Positions 9,060-17,133 of a stretch of 63,960 nucleotides of DNA are shown here, in pieces; the stretch's first letter is position 1, and each line of letters begins with the position of its first letter. Location: positions 1-63,960 of the forward strand of contig JACMKX010000043.1 of NCBI GenBank assembly GCA_014379905.1, in the 5' to 3' direction. The notes beneath the pieces are model-generated. The model searched no databases. It saw only the letters and a program-made list of their open reading frames with translations, and was not told the origin of the DNA. This DNA comes from Ferruginibacter sp. Its GTDB lineage: Bacteria; Bacteroidota; Bacteroidia; Chitinophagales; Chitinophagaceae. A program made the position numbers and the translations under genes.

Positions 9060-9248
9060 TTATTGATGTGTCCGCCCAATTGAGCTCAATATTTTGGGCG
9101 TAGGTCCTTTTAGGGAAGTTCGCCTTTTAAGACTCAAGTTTACTTTACCTTTAGTTTTACGGATCCACTCGCTAATGCGTACAAAATCCTGTTCGGAAAG
9201 TTCTTTACCAGAAGTATAAAAATCTACGTTTTTTTCCTCTTTAATCAT
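9060..9248 (-). CDS. Small hypothetical protein paired with the GNAT-like gene
   Basis: The 62-residue, strongly basic protein (MIKEEKNVDFYTSGKELSEQ, then DFVRISEWIRKTKGK) lies 18 bases downstream of the GNAT-like gene on the same strand, so the two are probably co-transcribed. The N-terminal half looks like a conserved short helix motif seen next to such GNAT genes in Bacteroidota. The C-terminal third is Lys/Arg/Ser-rich and may have diverged or been shifted. The arrangement resembles a two-gene toxin-antitoxin module, but this is inference. Confidence 0.6.
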   Translation of the reverse strand: MIKEEKNVDFYTSGKELSEQDFVRISEWIRKTKGKVNLSLKRRTSLKGPTPKILSSIGRTHQ

Positions 9249-9266
9249 GAATTAAAGTTACTGATT

Positions 9267-9782
9267 TTACAGGAAATATTGACGAATTAGTTTCCATGAA
9301 GCCTTGCTGTCTATTGCCATAACATTACCAAAAAGTACGATTGCTCCAAGTGTTTTTTGGTAACGGGTTATTAGTTTCGTTTTACTTTCAAATGATATTA
9401 CTCCCTGATATCCCTTATCAAACGAAAATTTACAGGCAAAGGCTACAAGATTCCCAGGCACGCCAAGATAAACCTTCTTTGGACCACGATTAAATTTGCT
9501 GCTTTCTATTAAGTGCATATAAATATGATCTCCCTTATCCTGAATACTTACTAGTCCTTGAATAATCTTTGGATTATCGGCAATAACAAGTTTATAAATT
9601 ATTTTACTTTTGTTTTTTGCCTCTGTTTTCCAATCAAAAAGCCAATCTTCTTTTTTTATTATTTTAATATCCTGACTTGTAAGTGTAAGAACTTCAGTCT
9701 TAAAACTATCTCCGGAAATAGCATTTTCAATAGAGCGGGTTAGCTTATCAATAATTATATGCACTTGCCTGGTTATAGCCAT
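9267..9782 (-). CDS. GNAT-fold-like protein (possible N-acetyltransferase)
   Basis: The 171-residue protein has beta strands at about 62-92 (IIYKLVIADN, IQGLVSIQDKGDHIYMHLIES), a Gly-containing loop leading into a helix (GVPGNLVAFACKFSFDKGY, 107-125) placed like the acetyl-CoA pyrophosphate loop of GNAT enzymes, and LITRYQKTLGA (137-147), which matches the GNAT motif B helix. The classical Q-x-x-G-x-G/A is degenerate. The substrate is unknown. It is the first gene of a two-gene unit with the basic 62-residue protein. It is divergent from the lipoprotein gene at 9981, with a 198-base promoter region between. Confidence 0.65.
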   Translation of the reverse strand: MAITRQVHIIIDKLTRSIENAISGDSFKTEVLTLTSQDIKIIKKEDWLFDWKTEAKNKSKIIYKLVIADNPKIIQGLVSIQDKGDHIYMHLIESSKFNRGPKKVYLGVPGNLVAFACKFSFDKGYQGVISFESKTKLITRYQKTLGAIVLFGNVMAIDSKASWKLIRQYFL

Positions 9783-9980
9783 GTCCGAAGATAAGTAAAT
9801 CGCTTAATTTGTGAAATAGAACAAAGTCGTTCCGCACTTTTCTATAGATAGAACATTTGAACTTCCGTATTTATCTAACGGGTATTAATTCCCATTTTTT
9901 CATTTCTTACCCATTCGGATTATTCTTTCCCATCCCCACATCCCTTACTATTGTGCCACATAAATACTAAATCACTCTTT

Positions 9981-11222
9981 ATGCAATTATTTCCGCTTCG
10001 TACAAAAGGCCTTTGCCTTTCCATTTTTTTAGGCTGTGCCATGGCTGTGAGCTGCCAGACAGCTGCAAAGAAAAATGATCCGAAAACGACCAATAACAAA
10101 AGTATGGCTGCAGGTAATTTCAAGGAAGGAGAAGATTATTTATTGTTTGAAAGGGCGAGGGTAGTAGACAAAAATGGTTTTGAAGTACCCGTAGAAGCCT
10201 ACAGTGTACTGCTGCCCAAAGGCTGGACCTTTAACGGCGAGGTAAGCTGGAGAGCGCCGGGCAGTGGATGTGATGGCACTTATAGCCAGTTTAGCGCAAG
10301 ATCTGCAGATGGAAAGTACAGCATTGAATTGCTGCCGCCGGTCTTATGGTCATGGACATCCAATGAACAAATGCGCCAATTCAATTCAACGCTCCCACAA
10401 ATGGGCAATTGCTATTTTGCCGATCCTATGGATGCAACACAGTATGTAAAAAATGTTTTTGCACCAAGAGATCTCCGCAATGCCAGTATTGTAAATATGA
10501 CCCCCAATAATGTGGTAGCCCAGGAGGTTGCACAATCCAATGATAAAATAAAAATGGAACTGATGAAATATGGGGCAAGCCAGGTAAATATTCAGCAAAG
10601 CGCTGTAAATGCAGATGTACGCTGGGCCGATAAATCAGAAGGCATGATTATGTGTGCGGTGTCTATATCAGAAGTATTATTGCCCAATGCCTACAATGGC
10701 TCCTACGATAAAAATATTACCTGCCAGGCCGCCAAAAGAATTGTATTTCGTTACCCTGCAGGTGAAAAAGAACAAGCAATGAAGCAACTTACGGTGATAC
10801 TGGGAAGTTTTACCACCAACCCTGCATGGCAGAGTGGAGTGAATGCTTTCTGGAAAAATATCCGGGAAAAGAAACATGTAGCCAATATTGGAAAAATACA
10901 AATGATGGATGCGCAAACGAGAGAGATAGGAAGGCGTGCCATTCAGAATGGGAATAACAGGCTGGCAACTATGGACACGGAATTCAGGAACTGGGAAGCT
11001 AAACAGGCTACAGACGACCGGATCCACAGCAATTTTATTAAAACGATCCGGGAAGTGGAGACGTATAGAGACCCTACCGGCAAAGTGGAATTAAATTCGG
11101 GTTATGATCATGCCTGGAGCAGGGGCGATGGTACCAGTTTTATTATGACCAACAGCCCGAACTTTGATCCTTCTTCTGTGCTACAGGATCAGAGTTGGAA
11201 GGAGATGAAGAAAGTTGATTAG
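9981..11222 (+). CDS. Lipoprotein of unknown function
   Basis: The start at 9981 gives MQLFPLRTKGLCLSIFLGCA followed by the lipobox AVSC; an upstream in-frame ATG (9951) would spoil the signal. The 413-residue protein is probably lipid-anchored facing the periplasm or surface. Visible features are a first domain with LPKGWTFNGEVSWRAPGSGC, a charged helical C-terminal half (about 300-370), and the ending GYDHAWSRGDGTSFIMTNSPNF. This layout resembles secreted Bacteroidota proteins with no known role. It is a single gene without an evident terminator. Confidence 0.8.
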   Translation: MQLFPLRTKGLCLSIFLGCAMAVSCQTAAKKNDPKTTNNKSMAAGNFKEGEDYLLFERARVVDKNGFEVPVEAYSVLLPKGWTFNGEVSWRAPGSGCDGTYSQFSARSADGKYSIELLPPVLWSWTSNEQMRQFNSTLPQMGNCYFADPMDATQYVKNVFAPRDLRNASIVNMTPNNVVAQEVAQSNDKIKMELMKYGASQVNIQQSAVNADVRWADKSEGMIMCAVSISEVLLPNAYNGSYDKNITCQAAKRIVFRYPAGEKEQAMKQLTVILGSFTTNPAWQSGVNAFWKNIREKKHVANIGKIQMMDAQTREIGRRAIQNGNNRLATMDTEFRNWEAKQATDDRIHSNFIKTIREVETYRDPTGKVELNSGYDHAWSRGDGTSFIMTNSPNFDPSSVLQDQSWKEMKKVD

Positions 11223-11225
11223 TTA

Positions 11226-11256
11226 ATAAGTTACGGGTTGAGAGTTGCGGGTTTGG
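11226..11256. repeat. Degenerate GTTACGGGTT / GTTGCGGGTT repeat
   Basis: Two imperfect copies of a GTTRCGGGTT unit lie in tandem in the 44-base gap between convergent genes. They look like a degenerate interspersed repeat. They are not a clear terminator. Confidence 0.35.
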
Positions 11257-11266
11257 TATGACTGTT

Positions 11267-11767
11267 TTAGAAGCCTTTGTCATCTGCAGAAGGACCATAA
11301 ATAGATGGTACTGCAATTTCATTCATACGCATATACACAGTAAGCTGCCCACGATGATGTACCCAATGATTGATGCTGGAACTGACAGATTTTTTCCTGG
11401 AACTGCTCATGAGTAATTTGCCATGATCTTTTAATGAAAAATTCTCTTCCAGTTCATCAGCGGTAGTTTTTTCCAGGATGCTGATGGCTTTATTAAAATT
11501 ATCTTCAAAATGCTGAAGCAATTTTTCATTGGTTGATAATTCAAAATGGTTGTAAGTTTCAAAATCAATCTCTCCCGAATGAATCGTTTCATATATCCAT
11601 AAAGGAATTTCTGCCACCAGCAAAGTAAGGTAACCCATTTCCATACTCGTAGGATGCGGCTTATATTTGTATAAAGCTTCCGGGATTCTTTCCAGGCATT
11701 TCTTTGTTGATGTGTATTCATCTTTCATTTCCTGCGCAAAGGCAGCTGCTACAAAATTGTCGTTCAT
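11267..11767 (-). CDS. DinB/YfiT-like protein
   Basis: The 166-residue four-helix protein has the DinB-type C-terminal motif HWVHHRGQLTVYMR and the first-helix region SMEMGYLTLLVAEIPLW. Family members usually bind a divalent metal through three His. The first ligand, normally a His in the sequence LxxHxAE, is Leu here (LTLLVAE), so metal binding may be altered, while the later His cluster is intact. The family includes thiol transferases and stress-induced proteins; the substrate is unknown. The gene is convergent with the lipoprotein gene. Confidence 0.85.
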   Translation of the reverse strand: MNDNFVAAAFAQEMKDEYTSTKKCLERIPEALYKYKPHPTSMEMGYLTLLVAEIPLWIYETIHSGEIDFETYNHFELSTNEKLLQHFEDNFNKAISILEKTTADELEENFSLKDHGKLLMSSSRKKSVSSSINHWVHHRGQLTVYMRMNEIAVPSIYGPSADDKGF

Positions 11768-11974
11768 AAAAATCGTTTAATCATTTCCTTCAAAAAAGAT
11801 GCCCATCTTATACAACATTTATGGGCTATATTTTTTGCTACAGCAATGAGGTAATTTTTTACTGCATCTGAGGAAGCCATTACACAAAATGACCCTCCCC
11901 GGATATTTATCAACCTATAAAACGAGTTGGCATAATATTTTTAGTATAGCTTGAAACACCAAAAAACAAATATT

Positions 11975-12436
11975 ATGACTACAACAACTGAAGAATTGGT
12001 AGAGGTACTAAATGACCTCATTAAGATCAATAATGATCGTATAGAAGGTTATGAAAGAGCAGCTGATGAAACAAAAGATATTGATGTCACGCTAAAAGCT
12101 GTGTTTAACAAAATGGCAGACGAAAGCCGTAAAAACGTGTCTGAATTAACTACACATATCAGCACTCTGGGTGGTGATACCGAAACAGGCACAACCGTAA
12201 TGGGCAAAGTATACAGGGCGTGGATGGATGTAAAAGCTGCTGTTACAGGCAAAGACAGGCATGGTATCCTGGCCAGCTGCGAATATGGCGAAGACCAGGC
12301 ACAGCGGGCATACGAAAATGCATTGTCATCTGATGCGGACATTGATGTGGACACAAGGCAATTGATCACATCACAAAAAGAATCTTTAAAAGCAAGCCAT
12401 GATAACATTAAACAAATGAGAGATGCCAGTAATTAA
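11975..12436 (+). CDS. PA2169-family four-helix-bundle protein (DUF2383)
   Basis: The start at 11975 (MTTTTEELVEVLNDLIKIN) matches the family N-terminus. The 153-residue protein has a ferritin-like four-helix pattern with conserved segments IEGYERAADE, ELTTHISTLGGD, GKVYRAWMDVKAAV and DRHGILASCEYGEDQA. Members of this family are small cytoplasmic proteins often induced by stress, with unknown biochemical activity. It is a single gene followed by a GNRA-loop hairpin. Confidence 0.92.
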   Translation: MTTTTEELVEVLNDLIKINNDRIEGYERAADETKDIDVTLKAVFNKMADESRKNVSELTTHISTLGGDTETGTTVMGKVYRAWMDVKAAVTGKDRHGILASCEYGEDQAQRAYENALSSDADIDVDTRQLITSQKESLKASHDNIKQMRDASN

Positions 12437-12490
12437 CTGAACCATCCTTTTTGTAGAACCAATAAAGTTTCATGAATTGCGTTAATTTCA

Positions 12491-12516
12491 CAAAGCCTGC
12501 GAAAGCAGGCTTTGTT
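12491..12516 (+). terminator. Hairpin terminator with GAAA tetraloop
   Basis: Stem CAAAGCCTGC (12491-12500), loop GAAA, stem GCAGGCTTTG (12505-12514), followed by only a weak T run (TTAT). It lies between the PA2169-family gene (+) and the DUF1543 gene (-) and may serve both. Confidence 0.65.
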
Positions 12517-12575
12517 ATACCTGGAAGCCGGTGGAAAATCGTATAGCATAAACAACACCAGAAGAAATTGATATT

Positions 12576-13136
12576 TTACTTTAGGGAACTTATTTTAAAG
12601 TATCCCAGTTCAATAATATCTTCTTTTACTTCACCTGTGGCTTTAGTTAAATGGACTGTATATAACTCATTAAAGTTATGGCCAAGCACATCTCTTATTT
12701 CGTAACTATCATCCACATCAATTCCATATTTATCATCCACATGAGAGGGGGCAGTTTTATAACCTGTATGCTTGTAGAAAGCAGTTTGCCTGGAAGCCTT
12801 TATGGCTGCGGCTTTATCGGGTGCAGCCACAATCATTTTATAATGAAATTCCTCAAACTCACCGGGCTTGTATCCCCCCAGGTTTAGGAAAAATAGTTTG
12901 GCTTCACTTTCAGAATCAATGGTTTCTTTCGGCAATACATTCACTTTATACCCATCAACATAATTTATTGCTCTCCAGCCATCCAGGTGAAACCTGTTGG
13001 CAGCTGCGGGCCAGAATTTATTGATGGCAGGTACCAGTTCCTTGGGTGAATCACCAATGCCAAAAAAAACATCATGTTGCTCCGTATTGCGCCCGCTGGG
13101 TTTGCAACCGATGAGCAGCATGAATAATTTCGGCAT
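12576..13136 (-). CDS. DUF1543 protein
   Basis: The 186-residue protein begins MPKLFMLLIGCKPSGRNTEQ and contains HDVFFGIG, the signature of DUF1543. Two similar halves are visible (LFMLLIGCKP...FFGIGDSPKEL and FHYKMIVAAPDKAAAIKAS), consistent with the family's duplicated domain. The function is unknown. It starts 7 bases after the stop of the DJ-1/PfpI gene on the same strand, so the two form an operon. Confidence 0.88.
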   Translation of the reverse strand: MPKLFMLLIGCKPSGRNTEQHDVFFGIGDSPKELVPAINKFWPAAANRFHLDGWRAINYVDGYKVNVLPKETIDSESEAKLFFLNLGGYKPGEFEEFHYKMIVAAPDKAAAIKASRQTAFYKHTGYKTAPSHVDDKYGIDVDDSYEIRDVLGHNFNELYTVHLTKATGEVKEDIIELGYFKISSLK

Positions 13137-13143
13137 AAATAAT

Positions 13144-13728
13144 TTATTCGGTTTCTGAATGATGGGTGAATGCGCCGGTGGTCATGTGCCTGCCTTCTGC
13201 AATTTCTTCAATCATTTTGGTGTTGAATGCGTCAAGGTCTGCCGGGCTGCGGCTTGTAACCAACCCATTATCTACCACAACTTCTTTATCGTGCCAGCTG
13301 GCACCCGCATTTTTAATGTCGGTTTGTATGGAAGGGTAGGAAGTCATTTCCCTGCCGCCTAACATGCCGGTTTCAATCAGTAACTGCGGGCCATGACAAA
13401 TAGCTGCCAGTGGTTTACCTGCTTCAAGAAAGTGTTGTGCAAAATCCACATATTCTTTGTGACTTCGCATTTTATCCGGATTAATAACCCCGCCCGGGAT
13501 CATCAATGCATCGTAATCTTCCGGCGAGGCTTCAGAAAGGTTTACAGTAACAGGCAACTCAATACTCCAGTGATCGTGGTTCCAGGCCTTCACTATATCT
13601 TTTTGCATAGAAACGATCTCCACTACTGCCCCTGCATCCTCCAATGCTTTTTTAGGACTGGTAAGTTCAATTTCTTCAAAACCATTATCCGTAAGTATGG
13701 CCACTTTTTTATTATCTAAACTAGTCAT
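13144..13728 (-). CDS. DJ-1/PfpI-family type 1 glutamine amidotransferase-like protein
   Basis: The 194-residue protein has the flavodoxin-like fold signature VAILTDNGFEEIELTSPKKAL at the start and the nucleophile elbow AAICHGPQLLIE with C111 followed by H112. E18/E19 in GFEEIE corresponds to the conserved glutamate. Close family members (YhbO, PfpI) act as protein/nucleotide deglycases or stress chaperones in the cytoplasm. It is the first gene of a two-gene unit with DUF1543, divergent from the cupin gene. Confidence 0.93.
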   Translation of the reverse strand: MTSLDNKKVAILTDNGFEEIELTSPKKALEDAGAVVEIVSMQKDIVKAWNHDHWSIELPVTVNLSEASPEDYDALMIPGGVINPDKMRSHKEYVDFAQHFLEAGKPLAAICHGPQLLIETGMLGGREMTSYPSIQTDIKNAGASWHDKEVVVDNGLVTSRSPADLDAFNTKMIEEIAEGRHMTTGAFTHHSETE

Positions 13729-13815
13729 GGTATTTTTGTTTTAATACTGCAAAACTGGTTCAAATATTGTTCCATTAGTTTAAACATAAATATTTTACCA
13801 ACTAAAATTATTTTT

Positions 13816-14223
13816 ATGCCAAATATAAAATCAATGGACGCAACGCCGCAGCGGCCTGGAGGAGATAGGTTAGTAGATGCACCGCTCACCGAATTAGACC
13901 TGGAGCAGTTTATAGATGATATAAAAGACGAATCTACCTGGAAAGAAAGCGACAGGAATTCCATCACCCTGCATAAATCACCTAACTATGTAGTAGTACT
14001 TATAGGCTTGCACGAAAAAGCGGAGATGAAACCTCACAACGCGGAAGGAATAATGAGCCTCCAGGTATTGAAGGGAACAATTGATTTTATAGTGGAAACG
14101 AAAAAGATAGAAATGAAAAAAGGAAATATGATCGTGCTGCATGAAAATATCTTTCACAGTATTTGTGCGCAGGAAGACAGTTTTTTATTGCTAACTATTG
14201 CCAAAACATCGGAAGAGAAATAA
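13816..14223 (+). CDS. Small cupin protein
   Basis: The 135-residue protein is a single-domain cupin. The first motif region includes LHEKAEMKPHNAEG and the second GNMIVLHENIFHSI. The metal-binding His set is incomplete compared with canonical cupins (one His in motif 1, two in motif 2), so a binding rather than a catalytic role is possible. It stops only three bases before the stop of the convergent RNA helicase. Confidence 0.82.
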   Translation: MPNIKSMDATPQRPGGDRLVDAPLTELDLEQFIDDIKDESTWKESDRNSITLHKSPNYVVVLIGLHEKAEMKPHNAEGIMSLQVLKGTIDFIVETKKIEMKKGNMIVLHENIFHSICAQEDSFLLLTIAKTSEEK

Positions 14224-14226
14224 CAA

Positions 14227-15558
14227 CTATTTCTTTTTCTGCCCCCTTGTTTTGGCTTTACCATACTTTTTCATCATCCTGTCTTTGCGGCTGATTACAT
14301 GATTTACTTTGCTGTTCTTCGCAGATTTTGGATGGAAAGCAGGACCTGCTTCTTCTTTCTTTTTTATTTTTATTTGTATTTCTTTCATGTATACTTTTGG
14401 CTTTTCATCTTCCGTGAGTATAGCTGAAATGTCTAAATTTTCAGGCAAAGCGATCGTTGGAACTTCGTATTGCATCAGGGCTTCAATCTTTTGTAAAAAA
14501 GGCTTTTCCCTTTCTGTAACAAAACTGATGGCAATACCTTTCTTATCTGCCCGGCCGGTACGGCCAATACGATGAATATAATTTTCTGCCGTGTCCGGTA
14601 CGTCAAAATTGATAACATGTGTTACTTCGGCAATATCAATTCCTCTTGCCACAATATCAGTTGCAATAATAAAACGGTATTGTCCTTCCTTAAATTGTTT
14701 TACAGTATTGAAGCGATGATTCTGCTCCTTATTGGAATGGATCACGCCCACTGTTTCCGGGTATTTTGGTGCCATCTCCTCATAGAGCTGATCTGCCAAA
14801 GCTTTACTGGCGGTAAAAACCAGCAACTTGCTCATACTTTTATCTTGTTCTAATAATAAATGCAGCAGGTTTACCTTGGTATAAAAATTAGGCACATCGT
14901 ATTTAAACTGTTCAATGCCCTCCAGGGGTGTGCCGGTGGGGGCTGCTTCTACTTTTTCGGGATCATTAAAATAATCATTCATCAGGGTTTCCACATCGGG
15001 AATGATGGTGGCAGAAAATAACAGGTTCTGTCTTTTACCGGGAAGCAGATCTAAAATATTTTTTATTTGGGTACGAAACCCGAGGTTGAGCATTTCATCC
15101 ATTTCATCAATGATCACTCTTTTGATCATTTTTGATTTGAATGCCCCGTCCACCATCAGGTCATACAACCTGCCGGGTGTTGCTACCAGTACATCGATCT
15201 TTTCGGCCATGGCCAGTTTTTGTGTGTTGATGTTTACGCCTCCATACACACCCGCAACATTCACAGTCATGTAAGTTGTTAACGCTTTCACCGCTTCTAC
15301 TACCTGTGTTACCAGTTCCCGCGTGGGAACGATCACCAGTATCTGCGGGGCATCATCTTTGGAAAACTTCCAGAGGCGAAGGCATGGAAGAAGATACGCA
15401 AACGTTTTACCCGTGCCGGTTTGTGCAATACCGCAAACATCCCGGCCGCTCATCACCACCGGGAAAACCTTGTGCTGAATGGTGGTTGGCGTGGTAAAAC
15501 CCAGCTCTTCCAATGCTTTTAATAAGGGACTGTTTAAATTGAGATCGTTGAATGTCAT
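14227..15558 (-). CDS. DEAD-box-type ATP-dependent RNA helicase with DEMD motif II
   Basis: The 443-residue protein has the full superfamily 2 motif set: Q motif (FNDLNLNSPLLKALEELGF), AQTGTGKT (45-52), PTREL (78-82), TPGR (127-130), SAT (182-184), ATDIVARGIDI, HRIGRTGRADK, and a basic tail. Motif II reads DEMD (151-154) instead of DEAD; the DNA is unambiguous. The basic C-terminus (IKIKKKEEAG...RKDRMMKKYGK) is RhlE-like. It likely unwinds structured RNA in the cytoplasm during ribosome assembly or cold adaptation. Confidence 0.93.
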   Translation of the reverse strand: MTFNDLNLNSPLLKALEELGFTTPTTIQHKVFPVVMSGRDVCGIAQTGTGKTFAYLLPCLRLWKFSKDDAPQILVIVPTRELVTQVVEAVKALTTYMTVNVAGVYGGVNINTQKLAMAEKIDVLVATPGRLYDLMVDGAFKSKMIKRVIIDEMDEMLNLGFRTQIKNILDLLPGKRQNLLFSATIIPDVETLMNDYFNDPEKVEAAPTGTPLEGIEQFKYDVPNFYTKVNLLHLLLEQDKSMSKLLVFTASKALADQLYEEMAPKYPETVGVIHSNKEQNHRFNTVKQFKEGQYRFIIATDIVARGIDIAEVTHVINFDVPDTAENYIHRIGRTGRADKKGIAISFVTEREKPFLQKIEALMQYEVPTIALPENLDISAILTEDEKPKVYMKEIQIKIKKKEEAGPAFHPKSAKNSKVNHVISRKDRMMKKYGKAKTRGQKKK

Positions 15559-15594
15559 AACTCCGAAAATGTACCTAAAGGTAATTTTTAATTA

Positions 15595-15627
15595 TTTGGC
15601 AATAGCTTTTGCATTATTGTATCTTTA
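15595..15627 (+). promoter_or_regulatory. Bacteroidota-type promoter
   Basis: TTTG (15595-15598) and TATCTTTA (15620-15627) are 21 bases apart, close to the consensus TTTG-N(17-23)-TAnnTTTG with one mismatch. The predicted transcript would start about 70 bases before the alpha/beta hydrolase ATG at 15703. Confidence 0.5.
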
Positions 15628-15702
15628 AGTGCTCCCAACCTACAGGAAAATCTGGTAACTATCACCCTTATTTTTTCTTATCCAATTTTAAAAACTAACA
15701 AC

Positions 15703-17013
15703 ATGAAGTCAATGATCTGTTCAAAGGTTTTGTTGCTGCTCACCTGCATTTTTGCACATGGGCAAACCGGTATTGCGCAGGATAGCTGGGGTTCTTACGC
15801 CAGGTCAGTGCCTGCAAAAGGATATGAAGGGAAAAAATTTAAACTGGAAGCTGATGTAAAAGCCTTGCCCGATGACGACAGTGCATCTGCCCGTTTATGG
15901 GCCCGGGTAGACAAGGCAACAGGATCTGCCTTCTTTAATAATATGGGTAACCGCCCCATAAGAGAAACCGGCTGGAAAACATATACAATTGAAGGTAAAA
16001 TTGACCCTGCGGCTACTACTATTCACTTTGGTGCATTAACAGAACTCAATGGTAAATTTTATTACGATAATTTTAAATTGTGGGTAGAAACTGCTACAGG
16101 CAAATGGGAAACGATATACAATGCAGATTTTGAAAAAGACCTGCTGGGATGGAATGACGGTATTGGTATGGGAACATCGGGTATTAATAAATTATACAAA
16201 AAAGCCCTTCAAACAGATGCCATAACAAAAAGTAAAGTGTTACTGGTAGAAGGAGTTGCTATTCCAAACTACGGCAGCAGTAAAAAAACCGGCAAATATG
16301 CGGATGTAAACGGGATTAAATTATACTACGAAATTTACGGACAGGGCCCGCCCCTGGTAGTGCTGCATGGCAATGGCGGATCTATAGCAAATGCTTCGGG
16401 CCATTACCCTGAACTTATTAAAAAATACAAAGTGATAGGTATTGATAGCCGTGGCCAGGGCCGTTCAGGCGATACTGACAAGCCGCTTACCTATGATCAA
16501 ATGGCATCCGATGTAAACGAGTTATTAAACCAGTTGAAGATTGATTCAGCATTTATCTGGGGACAAAGTGATGGTGCCATTCTTTGCCTGGTGATGGCAA
16601 TGGATTACCCTAAAAAAGTAAAAAGGGTAGTGGCTTTTGCGCCTAATACGGTTCCGGACAGCTCTGCCGTATTTGGCTGGGCTGTTACTGCAGTGAACCG
16701 TACCATTAAAAATTCAACAGATAAAAAAGAAGTGAAGTTGTATGAAATGATGCGTGACTATCCTAATATCTCTTATCCAAAATTGGGTATGATAACAGCA
16801 CCTTGCCTTATAATGGGCGGCGACAGGGATGTAATAAGGCCGGAACACCTTGTAAAAATGTTCCAGAGTATACCCAATTCGCAACTGTGTATTTTGCCCG
16901 GGGCAACACATGGGGGTGCATGGGAGCAGCAGGAAAGGTTTCTATCAATAATGAATGATTTCTTCTTAAAGCCTTTTAAAATGCCTACTACAGAAGATTG
17001 GTTTAAGGAATAA
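15703..17013 (+). CDS. Secreted alpha/beta hydrolase with N-terminal carbohydrate-binding-like domain
   Basis: The 436-residue protein has a signal peptide (MKSMICSKVLLLLTCIFAHG), a beta-sandwich region of about 25-175 (GYEGKKFKLEADVKA, FHGAL-type strands, FYYDNFKLWVE) resembling carbohydrate-binding modules, and an alpha/beta hydrolase domain (about 200-425). The triad is S289 (GQSDG), D376 (GGDRD) and H403 (GATHGG). The residue after the nucleophile is Asp, which is unusual. LHGNGGS supplies the oxyanion hole. It probably hydrolyses an ester in the periplasm or outside the cell; the substrate is unknown. Confidence 0.9.
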   Translation: MKSMICSKVLLLLTCIFAHGQTGIAQDSWGSYARSVPAKGYEGKKFKLEADVKALPDDDSASARLWARVDKATGSAFFNNMGNRPIRETGWKTYTIEGKIDPAATTIHFGALTELNGKFYYDNFKLWVETATGKWETIYNADFEKDLLGWNDGIGMGTSGINKLYKKALQTDAITKSKVLLVEGVAIPNYGSSKKTGKYADVNGIKLYYEIYGQGPPLVVLHGNGGSIANASGHYPELIKKYKVIGIDSRGQGRSGDTDKPLTYDQMASDVNELLNQLKIDSAFIWGQSDGAILCLVMAMDYPKKVKRVVAFAPNTVPDSSAVFGWAVTAVNRTIKNSTDKKEVKLYEMMRDYPNISYPKLGMITAPCLIMGGDRDVIRPEHLVKMFQSIPNSQLCILPGATHGGAWEQQERFLSIMNDFFLKPFKMPTTEDWFKE

Positions 17014-17026
17014 GCAGTTGGAATAA

Positions 17027-17060
17027 ATAAAGCGGCCCTGTAAATTCGGGCCGCTTTATT
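17027..17060 (+). terminator. Rho-independent terminator
   Basis: Stem AAAGCGGCCC (17029-17038), loop of nine bases, stem GGGCCGCTTT (17048-17057). The T run is short. It follows the alpha/beta hydrolase stop. Confidence 0.75.
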
Positions 17061-17133
17061 ATAAATATTATCGCTGTTATGTAAAAGTGAAAACGGGCGC
17101 ATCAGGTTTGGAGATACCAAACTATAAATTAAA

